Assembly: GCA_963764695.1 (NCBI GenBank) | Contig: CAVXTW010000015.1 | Span: 1 to 64,000, forward strand | Length of the DNA: 64,000 nucleotides | DNA from: DATFRY01 sp963764695 | GTDB lineage: Bacteria > Myxococcota_A > Polyangia > Haliangiales > Haliangiaceae | Direction: 5' to 3' | Shown here: piece by piece, positions 10,801-21,262 of the stretch | How positions within the stretch are numbered: the first letter of the stretch is position 1 | Layout of the letters: the number at the start of each line of letters is the position of its first letter | Notes under the pieces: generated by a model | Database searches by the model: none | What the model saw: the letters and a program-made list of their open reading frames with translations, nothing else | What the model was told of the DNA's origin: nothing | Position numbers and translations under genes: made by a program

Positions 10801-12794
10801 CTCGGCGCACGTTGCGGTGCAGGAGCACGCGCCCTCCGCGCTCGACCATGTCGACCGCGTTGCCCAGCCTGTCCTGCGCGGACTGGCCTCCGCTGCCGAG
10901 TACGTCCTGGAACTCTTGTTCCTGCACACTGGCGCGCGCAACGAACGCGTGGAGTCCTACCCACTGTCTCAGGATCTGTCCGAAGATCAGCCGCGCGTTG
11001 GTCTCCCTGGTGGTGTCGGCGCCAGCCTCGAGCGCCGTGAAGAATCGACCCAGGCTGACGCATTCCTTGTCCCGCAGCAGGTTGGGCGGCGTCGTAAGGC
11101 AGGGTCGGCTGGACACTGAGATCCGCGAGACACTCTTCGAGCAGGTTGAAGGTCTCTGCCTCGTTCTCGTCCACCTCCACCTCGGTGGCGCGATTGGCGT
11201 ACGGGAAGGTCCGCTGCGGCGCGCCGGCCAGTGTATTGTCGTCGCAGTGGAGATCCAGCGACGGATCCCCCGTCTTGTGCGCGAACAGGCCCGGGAATGG
11301 CTGTTCCGCGCGATAGCAGTAGGCGCGCTCCATCCCGATGAACTCGTCGAGTCCGAGCTCGTCCCGGTTGTCGGCACGCAAGCTCATGATCGGATGGAGC
11401 CACGTCGACCTGAGGGCCGAGTCGAGCAGGCTGTCGCCGTCTCCGGCCTGTCCGTCGGGAACGATCCCTCCGACGGGCGGCGCGCTACCCGGCAGGCAGA
11501 GGCTGATGTTCGTCTCGCAGTACGTGCCCTGCCCGCACGCCTGGTTCGAAGTGCAGACCGGCGAAGCGATATCGCCTGTCTGGCGGAGGTCGAGCGCCAG
11601 CGGAACGGTCCGCTGGAAGCTGCGCAGCTCGACCGCCGCGGCCATGCGGCCGTCGGCGGCATTGTACGTGAGCGCTCCAGGATCCAGCCGTATGCGAAGG
11701 TGCTCATCAGAATCTCCCGGCTGGTCAGAACGCAGCCACTCGAGCAGCGTGGCCAGCGCCTGGTCGCGCGCGAGCACGACTTGCCCCTCCGGAAGCAGCA
11801 CCCGCGTGGACTCGAACAGGGCGACGTGCGAGTCGGTGACCCATGCGGTCACGTCGAGCGTCAGGTCGCTGCCTCCCACCTGAGGCCATGTGATCGTGCC
11901 TGTGTAGGCGCCGACGCCGGTCTCGGAATGAACGACCGGCTCGGCGCTCACGACCGCACTCGCGGGCAGGTCGGCCCACTCGCTGCGCGCCTCGAGTGTC
12001 CAGTCGTCCTGGGTCGCGAGCTGCGGGATGCGGACCCAGACCGGTCGCGGATGCGAGCGCAGACTCCCGGACTGGATGTCGAAGGTCCAGCCGCCGTCGA
12101 GCTCGCAGTCAGGCGCGAACTCGGCCGGTGCCGCGCACCGGACCTCCGGCAACACGCCCGGATCCGGATCGCCGCGCTCGGCCAGACCGATGAAGACCCG
12201 GGCCGGATGTTCGGGCTCGAGCACGTCGAGACTGCTGGCGACGACGGTCACCTCCGCCTGCACCACCACCTCCTCGGCCGCAGTGTTGCCGATGAGCCGC
12301 GCCGGCGTGATCTCGAGCGTCAGCTCGACGGGGGGGCCTGGATCGGACGGCGTGTCTGCGCAGCGGCCGAGCGGCGTGCAGCTAAGGCCGCCGGGACAGT
12401 TGAGCGTGGGATGTCCCGGCTCCTCCGCCATGCACTCGACCTGACAGGTCGCGTCGCTTGAGCAGTACGAGCCGCATGGGCAGTCGTTATCGTCGGCGCA
12501 CACGCGCTCCTCCTCGTTGAGCACGACGAGCGCCGCGCGGCGTTCCTCGAAGGGCAGAGCCTGGCAGGCCTCCGAATCCGACCCGACAGCGAGGGTCTTG
12601 GCCAATCCGTTCTCGGCGCCGGCGAAGTCGTCTGCAGTGGAACATCCGGCCCCCAGCAGCGCCGCGAGCGCGAGCGCCGGAATTGCCGCTCGAGAGAGGA
12701 ACGCCGCGACGATCGGTATCCGTTTCGCGGGGTCTCGGGGTTGTGGACGAGGTTTCGAGACGCACGAGTCCCGTCGAACGCGCAGGCGCTCCAT
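7833..12794 (-). CDS. Giant lipoprotein partner of the RHS toxin, possibly TcA-like
   Basis: This encodes about 1,650 residues. A long N-terminus ends in a lipobox (LALAALLGAGC, near residue 51), then Cys-rich motifs (CADDNDCPCGSYCSSDATC) typical of surface proteins of this phylum. A middle region (about 10,750-10,350) with AHWTFNG and FTIAGYIGASVPERYTIFK looks like a LamG/concanavalin-type fold. A long helical part with coiled-coil stretches (SEYQVEMSELEKNERIRKLK) follows, then a hydrophobic patch (GLAKAIGNGAAGVLTGNPAAALALV). The C-terminus (GRGVYGNYILVFPSEAF, VLIRFDMVHV) reminds me of the TcB-binding end of TcA proteins. Frame breaks are inferred near 11,085 and 10,085. Coupling to the SpvB/RHS gene supports an A plus BC toxin-complex arrangement, but TcA homology is a hypothesis and the protein is shorter than classical TcA. 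Confidence 0.6.
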
Positions 12795-13061
12795 CGCAGC
12801 TCCTCCCGGCAGGTTGAGACGCTCTCAATAAACGAGCGTCACGCGACTTCTGCCATGAGCTGCGCGCCTCGGGGAATGCAGCAAGATGTTGCACGGGCAA
12901 GATCTTCCGGCGCCGGACCTACACGGCCCGACCTGGCCAGACATCGAGCCACCGAACGCGTGGGCCCCGGATCCGGCACCAGGTGTTCGGCCGCCGGACG
13001 CAACCGCGCTCCACGGGGTCCGACATAGCCGCCGCCACTTCAACGGGCGGAGGTTGTCACG
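12795..13061. promoter_or_regulatory. Divergent intergenic region of toxin operon and regulator
   Basis: These 267 bp between the two start codons must hold both promoters. I see no -35/-10 or -24/-12 pair I would defend. The short AT-richer stretch near 12,820-12,840 (CTCAATAAACGAG) is the most promoter-like part for the leftward operon. Confidence 0.4.
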
Positions 13062-13617
13062 ATGGACAGCGACGGGACTCGGGTGCTGGTCCTTGATCGG
13101 AACGAGACCTGGCAGCAAAGGCTGCGACGAGGTCTCGTCGGCCACGGCTTTTCGGTGCTGGGCGCGAGGAGTGTGCGCGAGGGCAAAGAGATCATCGAGC
13201 AATGGGAGCCACGAGGGATCGTCCTCGATCTCGCCCTTCCGGACGCACACGGCCTCCGTCTGCTTCCCGAGTTGCGCCGAAGGCACCCTGAGACCGCCCT
13301 GGTGGTCTGCACCGCGCTCGGATCGATCGCCGCGGCGGTCGCTGCCATGCGATCACGGCGCGAACGACTTTCTGCTCAAGCCGACAACAGCGGACCAGGT
13401 CGGAGCCTCGCTCCGACATGCGCTCGGCGGCGAGCAGCGAGAGAAGGTTCCGCCGGAGTGGACGATCCTGCCTGACCCGATGTCCCTCGATCGCATCCAG
13501 TGGGAGCATCTGCAGCGCGTCCTCTTGGAGTGCGACTGGAACATCTCCGAGGCGGCGCGCCGGCTTCGATTGCATCGCCAGTCGCTTCAGCGCAAGCTGC
13601 GACACATGCCGCGTTGA
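13062..13617 (+). CDS. Response regulator with Fis-type HTH (ActR/RegA-like)
   Basis: An N-terminal receiver domain (RVLVLDRNETWQQRL at the start, phosphoacceptor Asp56 in VLDLALPD) is joined directly to a short C-terminal Fis-type helix-turn-helix (WNISEAARRLRLHRQSLQRKL), with no ATPase domain. This is the ActR/RegA/PrrA architecture of DNA-binding two-component regulators. One extra base near 13,350 breaks the frame: the receiver end GANDFLLKP is read in the second frame, and the protein closes at 13,617 with about 185 residues. No histidine kinase is adjacent, so it is an orphan. Its divergent position next to the toxin operon makes it the obvious candidate regulator, which is inference. 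Confidence 0.75.
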
Positions 13618-13659
13618 GCCGCGGCGACGTCAAGGGCCCGACTCCTGCGTCACATGCAA

Positions 13660-13691
13660 GAAGGCCCGAGCCGTTGCCGGCCCGGGCCTTC
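13660..13691. terminator. Bidirectional intrinsic terminator
   Basis: A perfect 9-bp stem (GAAGGCCCG / CGGGCCTTC) lies between two convergent genes, ending the regulator on the plus strand and the haem-protein operon on the minus strand. The T-tract is poor, as is usual at this GC content. Confidence 0.6.
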
Positions 13692-13715
13692 GATTCACTC
13701 AGCTCGTTCTCGCGA

Positions 13716-16700
13716 TCAGTCGTTCGGGCTGTTGAGCGAGAACACGTAGTACTCGAGCGCCTTCAGCTGCGCATCCGACAGGTTCGCTGTCGCGCCGTGC
13801 GCCTCGAGCGAGTTGGCGGCGTTGTACGCCCAGCCGCGCTCCTCGGTGCCCAGGTCCGGGTGCGCCGCGTTCATGAGGAACAGGTCGGTGCGCAGTGCCG
13901 CGTGGCCCGGACCGACGACCGCCTCGCGGAACGTCTTGGCCATGGCGTGGTGCAGGTAGTTCGGGTTCCACCACACGCCGTACAGAGCAGGCGTGTTGAT
14001 CTTCGGCAGGTCGATGACGAAGCCCGGGATGTGACCGCGCTCGGGGTCTGCAGGTTGATCTACAGGACCAGGAGTCGCCGGGTCTCCTCATCGACGTTGC
14101 CGATCTGGCTCAGCGGATCCTCGAACAGCAGCACGTCCTCGTTGTCGAAGGCGAACGGCATGAAGCCGTCCATGGGCAGGTGGAAGTTGATCTCCTCGGC
14201 GATGTCCGCCACCGAGGCATCCTGCGAATCGGCCTTGAGCATCTCCTGCGCGATGTCGAAGTTCACGCGGTCGTCGTTGTCGTAGCGGTCGATGAAGTCC
14301 CCGACCCACTCGGCTCCGCGGCCGTGCGTCCTGCCATCGGTGAAGGGCGCGCGCGCATTGGTCGGATCGTGGCACTTGTTGCAGCCGGCCTGCTGGAACA
14401 CCCCCTCACCCTCGGCGATCAGCTTCTGGGTATCCTGCGCCGTCCTGCTGCCACTTGTTGAGCCAGTAGCTCGGGTTCGGCGGCAGGCGCACCTCCGAGA
14501 TCATCCACCAGTCCATCAGGCGGGAGACCTCGACGCGGGTGAGCGGACGATCCGGATCGTTGTGGTTGGCGTTCTGCTTGTTGACCAGCCCCTGAACGGT
14601 GGCGGTGATGAAGTCGTCGGCCAGGGCCTTCTGGTTGTTGATCTCGGGCAGGATGACCTCGAAGAAGTTCCCGGGAGACCGTCAACTGACACTGGTCGAA
14701 CTGGCAGGTGGCGATGTTGCCGATTGACCGGCGCGGTTGGCGATGTTCGGGTCGCCGACACGCTGATTGGATGGAACGCCCGGGCCCTCGGTGAGCGCGA
14801 ACACCTGCAGCTCGCAGTTGGTGCGGGTCTGGGCCGACGAACGCCAGCGACAGGTAGCTGTCGTTGGTGAAGGTGCCGGTCCAGAAGTAGTTGCCCGTGG
14901 TGGTCTGGTTGTAGCTCGGGATGACCTTGTGATACGTGGTCGGCGCGGTCACACCGTTGGACCAGCCGCCGCCGTCGCCCAGGAGCTCGTCGCGGTGGCA
15001 GCTGACGCACGACTTGAAGCCGTTGTTCGAGAACTCGGTCGTGATGTAGGCCCACTGGCCGATCTCGATGTCGCTGCACGGGTACTCGGCGCCGTCGACC
15101 ACGCCGTTGTCCGTTGTCGGTCGCGTAGCCGAGGTCGACCTGCACGAGCGGGGTGAAATCATCCAGCGCGAAGGTCTCGAGCAGACCGCCGCCCCAGGTG
15201 ACGGTCACGAGCTCCTCGGCCACCAGGTCGAGGAACGAGGCCTTCGGCGTGAAGCCGGTCGGGAACTCCGCGCCCACAATCTCCTCGAGCGGGAAGGCGG
15301 CCGCGCCGTTGACGTCCAGCTGCTGGACGATGTCGTTGCCCTCGCCGACCACGAACAGCGTGCCGTCTCGAAGTTGACCTGCATGTCGCCGGTGAGCGTG
15401 GCCCGGATGACCTTCTGGTCGGCCTGGAAGTTCTCCTCCACGGAAGCCGCGTCGGTGAAGATGCGTCTGCTGGAAGATGTTGTTCTGGTTGATGTTCGCC
15501 GGCAGGGCGACAATCGAGTTGTGGATGTCCTCGAAGTTGTACGCCTTGGTGCGGTCGAGCAGCTGGCCCTGGTGGGCATCGACGGTGGCGCCGTTGAGGC
15601 CGGTCGTGTTGGTCGGCGGCTGCTCGAAGAAGGACGGGACCTGCTCGTCCTGGCCAGGAGGCCGCGGTCCGGGCGTCGTGGTGCTCACGAAGACGTTGTT
15701 CTGGAACTCGATGATGTCAACCGCCGGCGCGCCGATGCCGGAGTAGCTGAGCACCTGGTCGGCGGCGACATTGAGCAGGGCGATCTCGCCGCCGCGGCCG
15801 TTGGCCACGTAGATCTCGCGCTGCTGCTCGGACAGCTTCAGGCGCTGCGGGTTGGTGCCCACGCCGGTGTACGTGAAGTCCGGGGTGCTCTCCGGACCCG
15901 ACGGCGTCTTGGTGCGGATGACGTTGTCAACGCCGGCGTCGAGGCCGCCCAGCTCGACCTTGAGCTCGTAGCGGCCGACGTTGCCGAGCCACTCGTTGGC
16001 GGCGAACAGCTGGAAGGTCTCGTCGAAGTTTCCGCCCACGTCGTTCTCGGCCAGCAGGATGTCGCTGGTGTAGTAGTCGACCGGGATCTCGACCGGCGCG
16101 CCCGCCGTTCTCGAGCAGGCGCTCGCCGACCATGTCGATGACCGAGATGTAGTTCGAGTACTGGTTGGCCACGAAGCAGACGCCGTCGGGATGGCAGGCG
16201 GTGCGCACCGGCCGGATACCGACCCGGATCCGCTCCACGTTGTCGCCGACCACGATGGCGACCTCGTTGCCCGGCGTCGCGATGCTGCCGCCGAGCGGCA
16301 CGATGCACTTGCGGACGCCGTCGATGTCGAGGCAGTCCACGTCGGTCGGGTTGGCGCGGAAGGGCATCGTCTCCGCCAGGACCTCGTCCTCGCCGACCAG
16401 CTCGATCTGCTCGCCGGTCTCCTCGTTCACCTGCGACTCGACCTCGAACATCTTCTGTGACAGCGGGATGAAGCCGCCCACGCCGCAGTCGAACTGGTTC
16501 GCGGTCGGCGCCGCCGGCTGGGTGAGCACGCCGTTGTTCAGCAGCACGTCCACCGTCGGGATGACGAAGGTGTTGAGGTCGAGTCAGACGGGCAGCTCGA
16601 AGTTGGGCGGGATGGAGCCGCGCTTGTAGATGGCCGGGGCGGCTGGCCGGCTCGCCGCCGCCGTCCCGCCGCGCCGCCACCGCCGTCGTCGCCGGGGGTC

Positions 16701-16830
16701 GTCACCGCCGTCTTCGTCGCCGGTCCACCCCGACGTCGCAGCCTGCGGTGGCGGCCGCCAGAAGGAACAGAGCCAGAGCGCTGCACCTGGCGGCGGGAGC
16801 CAGCACTCTGTCGATGTGAAGCCTACGCAT
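13716..16830 (-). CDS. Beta-propeller di-haem lipoprotein (cytochrome c-like)
   Basis: The gene starts at an ATG with GGAGG 9 bases upstream and a clear lipoprotein signal (ALALFLLAAATAGC). The body contains propeller-like strands (EIYVANGRGGEIALLNV, VCFVANQYSNYISVIDMV, GTLFVVGEGNDIVQQLDV). Two haem-binding motifs follow towards the C-terminus: CVSCH (about 15,005) and CNKCH (about 14,375), with methionine-rich stretches between them that could supply axial ligands. Length would be about 1,035 residues. The frame is broken roughly ten times, so the piecewise reading is approximate. It begins 2 bases after the stop of the upstream haem lipoprotein, so the two are one operon. A role in periplasmic or outer-membrane electron transfer, as in MauG/peroxidase-like propeller cytochromes, is inferred. 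Confidence 0.65.
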
Positions 16831-16832
16831 GT

Positions 16833-18984
16833 TCAGATTCCTCCCTGGCCGGTGAGCTCGATGATGTCGTCATCCACGCCGTTGAACGGCACGTTGTTGT
16901 CCGCGTCGACGATCTGGGCCGAGAACGCCATCGCCGCATCATCCGCGGCCTGGTGGACGCGCATCAGATTCGCGGATCTCCACGGCAGCGTCGTACGCCG
17001 GGATGGTGAAGGTGGCGCTCAGGTTGCCGCCGCCAGCCGGGCTGGACGCGCGCACGTCGCCGAAGTAGAGCTCGATCTCGTTGTCGGGTCGCGATGTTGA
17101 GCTGGACCTGCAGCGACGGTGGTGGTGTTCATGAGGTAGGCCGCGGCGTACGCGGTGCGGCCCTGGCCGACGTCGCCGCCGAGCGCGTCGAGGAAGGCGC
17201 CGAGGTCGACCATCTGCTCGGTCGAGGCGAAGAAGTCCCACTCCTCGACGTCCTCGCCATTGGACTGGTCGAAGATCTGCGGCCGGATGGTGTCCTCGTT
17301 GAACAGCCGCTCGTCGTCCGGGTCCACCGTCGCGAAGGCGCCCGTGACCAGGAAGTTGACCAGGAAGCCGTCGTCGTCCGGGCGCAGACCCTCGGCCCAC
17401 GCCAGCACCGCCGCCGCCTGGGCCGAGTCCTGCGCGAAGCACTGGCCGGCGCCGTGCGGGATGCCGGTGGCGAAGTCGCCGAAGACCGGGTCGTCGCGGT
17501 CGGCAATCAGGTTGGTCGGGTACAGGAACAGCGAGCTCGACTCCGGGATGCCGAAGCTGATGAAGTTGTGCGCCGCGGCGTAGTTGGTGCGGAGGGTGTT
17601 GACGTTGGTGCCTGCGTTGGGGAGGAGGCCGAAGTCGGAGTTGTTGGGAGGCACGCAGCCGGCCACGTTGCAGCCGTGGCAGGCGCCCGTGTTGGCGCAG
17701 GTGATGTTCTCCAGCTCGTCGTCACACGCCGCCTCGTCGTCGAACAGCGGGTTGATGGTGCGCGCGAACTGCGGGAAGTCGACCGGGGAGCGATCCTGCA
17801 CCGACGCGAACAGGAACGACAGCAGCTTCTGGTAGTTGATGTCGTCGGCGTCCACGAACAGCTCGCCGCCCGGGTGCGGGCCTTCCGGCAGAGCCGGTCT
17901 TGCTCGGGCACTGCAGGACCTGCGAGTTCGACGGGCTGGTCAGGTCGATGAAGCACGCGAACTTCTCGAGGGTCTCCTCGGGGGTGCCGACCAGGTCGAA
18001 CGAGCCGGGCCGCAACTGGCCGTGGCACGGGCCGCGGGTACAGCCGGTGAGGATGTTGTCGTCGTTCTGGTCGTTGTAGTTGACCTCGCCGCGAAGCATC
18101 GGGAGGATCTCGTTCTCCCAGACGCAGCGGATCGAGGAGGGTCGGGTCGGAGCAGTTGACCTGCGTCGGCGACCCGCTTGTCTCGTAGAGCGTCTTGGCC
18201 TCGGTGATCCACTGGAGCATCGCGTCGGCGGCGGCCGCGTCGATGGTCTTGGTGGTGCCGCTGCCGTGGGGCGTCGTCGCCTGGACGTAGAACAGCGCTG
18301 CGTCGGGTCACCTTCGAGGTTGGTGTACTTGGGCGGGTGATCATGTCGAAGTTGGCCTCCAGCTCCTCGCTGCCCTCGGCCGGCTGCGATTCAGGTTGAA
18401 CCCGAACAGGCCGTTGGGAGCCAGGTGGCAGCCGGCGACCGCGCAGCCGGTCGCGTCGAGCGCCGGCTGGACGACCGTGGCGAAGGTCTCCTCGTTGAAG
18501 TAGCTGGTCAGGGCGCCGCCGTTGTCGGCGCAGCCACCGTCGGCCACGCAGGTCACGTTGGCGTCCGTGACGTACGCCAGCAAGGCCTCCCACGGCTCGC
18601 CAGGGACGGCCGCGTGGTCGGGCGTGGTCTTGGCCAGGACGATATGGCTCTGGTCCGGCGCGGTCGTGTCGGACGCGTTCTTGACGCCTCGAAGGTGTCG
18701 ACGAACGCGCAGTTACCCGGAGCAGCCTCGGCCGCCCAGGTCTCGAACTTCGCGACGCCGAGACCACCCGGGTCGTGACAGGTGGCGCAGTTCGTCTTGA
18801 GGGCGGGCAGTACCTCTTTCTCGTACTTGTTGAGGTTGAACGGGAACCCGGGGTTCTGCTCGTTCCCGCCTGTGATGACGCACTCGCCTGCGCCTCCTGG
18901 CCCTGGTTCGCTGGAGCAACCAAGTGGGAGTAGCAGAGATAGAAGTGCCGAGAGCAGGATAAGGCGCCCAACGCGAGCGTGCAT
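16833..18984 (-). CDS. Multi-haem lipoprotein with CX4CH motifs
   Basis: The signal peptide and lipobox are clear (LILLSALLSLLLPLGC, start at MHARVGRLI). One canonical haem motif (CATCH, about 18,780) is followed by CAVAGCH (18,440) and CTRGPCH (18,030), which are CX4CH, and by CANTGACH (17,690), which has five residues between the cysteines. The C-terminal half has acidic, aromatic-rich segments such as EEWDFFASTEQMVDLGAF and ends NVPFNGVDDDIIELTGQGGI. About 717 residues, with some eight frame breaks, so individual joins are uncertain. The stop lies 2 bases from the next start, so the two haem proteins are translationally coupled and probably form one exported redox complex. I do not know the electron donor or acceptor. 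Confidence 0.65.
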
Positions 18985-19338
18985 GAAAGACCTCCCCGAC
19001 CCGACGCAGGCGGGCCGCTGGAGGCTGCTCTGCAACGGTCGTTCCAGCAAAATCGAGCGACAGGGAGTGCAACGCGGGCAGGGCGACCTACATGCGCACC
19101 ACGCGGCCGCGCGGCGACTTACGGAGGCTCATGTCCGATCGCGCGCCGCCGGTGACGGAGCTGCGAAGCGGCCATCGGGGTGGAAAGGCCCCCCTGGGTG
19201 CCTACGGTCAGCATCAGTCGCAAGACCGCGCAGCTACGATCAAAGTGAGCTGCTCGCGCCCCTTGTGTGAGCCATGGAATGATGCTTGCTGAGGCGCTCT
19301 CGGGAGAGCATCCGACTTTGCAGAAACCACGCGCGCGA
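18985..19338. other. Intergenic region without a supported gene
   Basis: These 354 bp lie upstream of the haem-lipoprotein operon and downstream of the next minus-strand gene. Open frames here lack a convincing start, binding site or protein-like composition. The region should contain the promoter of the leftward haem operon, but I cannot place it. Confidence 0.4.
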
Positions 19339-21168
19339 TCAGGAGCGAGATGGTCGCCGCGCAGGGGTCGTCGACGCGCCAAGTGGGTCAACCTGCTCGC
19401 GCTCTCCCACAACGTGGTTGGGGCTCGCACTGGGGAGCGCGACCTCCTGCTCGAAGATCCGGCGCACGATGGCGATTGCGCACGCGTAGGTGCTCTCGAC
19501 GCCGAAGAACGACAGGCTCTTGGACAGCAGGCTCTGGCGCCGCGAGTACGGGGTGTCCGACGCGTAGTGCAGGACGCCGAGGTCGAAGCGCACCTGCGTT
19601 CGACAGGTTCACGATCTCGTCGTTCGGGTGGCGGTGCGGGTGGACGATCTCGTAGATGGCCGACAGGTACGGCCCGGCCTCCATCTCGAGCACGGTGTAG
19701 CCCTCGGGATAGAAGAGGCTCATGTAGTCGCGGTTCTGCAGGAAGGCGCTGCGCACGGTCACCGCCTTCTGGTTGTCGAGCACGGTGCCGTCGCTCATGA
19801 ACGGCTGCACGCCGCGGCCGCGAAGCAGTTGCGGAACAGGTAGGTGTTGCGCGAGTGCTCGTCGTAGACCGCGTTCGAGATCATGACGTCGCCGACGCGG
19901 CCGTTGAGGGTGGCGGCCTTGCCCATGACGTAGATGCCGCGGATCTCGCCGACGCCCTGGGCGACCCGCGAGAGGTGGTGGTAGGCGGCCATGCCGAGCG
20001 GGTAGTCGATGTTGAGGATGACGGCGTCCGTCGCGGCCAGGCGCTCGATGCCGGGGACCCGCACGCGCGGGTCGAGGCGCTCGGGCCTGAGGCGAGCGAG
20101 CTCGATGAGCTGGGCCGCACGTCGATGCGGCCGGGGCTGGGAATCGAGCGGATGCCGCTCTCGGCGTCGAACGCCTGCACCGCGTCGAGCACCTCGGGCG
20201 CCGGCTCGCCGTGGTTGAGGTAGGCGCGCAGCAGGTAGTAGAGGTAGTTCGAGACCGCGGCCTCGTCGCCGCGCGCCTGCGCGCGCTGCAGCGGCTCGGC
20301 CAGCCCCTCGGGGTCGGCCGCGCGCGCGAACGTCGAGGATCTCGTCGCGGTGCGCGCGCGCGTAGCCGCCGAGCAGGTTGGCCAGCGAGTGGGTGTTCGA
20401 CGAGACGAAGTAGATCGGCCGCCGGCTGGCCGCTGCCCGCTCCCTCGGCCATGGCCAGGTACGGCCGCTCGATGCCGCTCCACCAGCGCTGGGCCGACGG
20501 CTGGTACTGGCGGAACGAGCCGTCGAGCAGGCGGATCGACAGGTCGCACTCGCGGCCGGCGATGATGTCGAGCGCCTCGCGCCAGCTGGCACCCAGCGCG
20601 CCGGGCAAGCGCGCCGCGTCGGCCGAGTCCACGCCGAGGCGAGCCAGCGCCACCTCCGCCGGGTCGACGCCGGCGGCCACGTCGCCGGCACCGGGCGTCT
20701 GCGCCGGCGAGGCGACGCGCCCGTCGGCGAGCAGCGCGTGCATCTTGTTCCACTCGATCTGGTAGGCGGTGACGATCGGGACCAGGTCGTCGATGTCGCT
20801 GGCGCTGGCGATGAAGACGCGAGCGTGCCGCCGCCGTCCCAGCGCAGCGGCGCGCCGGCGGCCGCGCGCCGCGACCACCTGCCAGCCGCTCACCGGCAGG
20901 CCGGCCTGCTCGAACTGCTCGTGCTCTGGCCGAGCACGACCCGCTCGACCCGCGGCAAGCAGTCGGGCAGGCGCGCGGCGCTGTAGGCGAACGCGGCGAC
21001 GTCGGGCACGGCGTCGCGCGCGCCGGCGTGCAGGCTCGAATCGGTGAAGGCGTGCGCCTCCTCGAACGCCCGCACCCGGACGTCGCCGCTCGAGCGCAGC
21101 AGCGAGTAGTAGGTGCGGATGTAGAGGTCGATCTCGTCGCTGGTCGACCGCGGTCGCCGCCTGTCCAT
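19339..21168 (-). CDS. Large conserved protein, nucleoside-phosphorylase-like C-terminal half (possibly DUF6909)
   Basis: This encodes about 610 residues with no signal peptide. The N-terminal part (DEIDLYIRTYYSLLRSSG, VRAFEEAHAFTDSSLH) is helical. The middle contains PIYFVSSNTHSLANLLGGYA and DAVILNIDYPLGMAAYHHL. The C-terminal half has GIYVMGKAATLNGRVGDVMI, LEMEAGPYLSAIYE and FFGVESTYACAIAIVRRI. The order GKA...GDV...MEAGPY resembles purine-nucleoside/AMP-nucleosidase phosphorylase-fold proteins, where a conserved MEx segment binds the sugar, hence the tentative call. I recall similar deltaproteobacterial proteins labelled DUF6909 but cannot verify this. About five frame breaks are inferred (for example near 20,920, 20,430, 20,310, 20,120 and 19,600). 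The gene follows kinase 1 on the same strand after 94 bp. Confidence 0.55.
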
Positions 21169-21262
21169 GGCGACGTAGTCTACCCGAGACGGCCGGCGCC
21201 GGGCGTTTCTCGACCCGCCGGACGCTTCTCGAAGCCACGGTGGACCTTCCCGACGGCGCGGG

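Noticed and set aside
13062..13617. Programmed ribosomal frameshifting to explain the split regulator and other genes
   Set aside because: No slippery site or downstream structure recurs, and breaks occur in both directions at unrelated sequences.
19119..19430. Minus-strand 103-codon open frame upstream of the haem operon
   Set aside because: No binding site, no domain, and it overlaps the end of the better-supported 19,339-21,168 gene.
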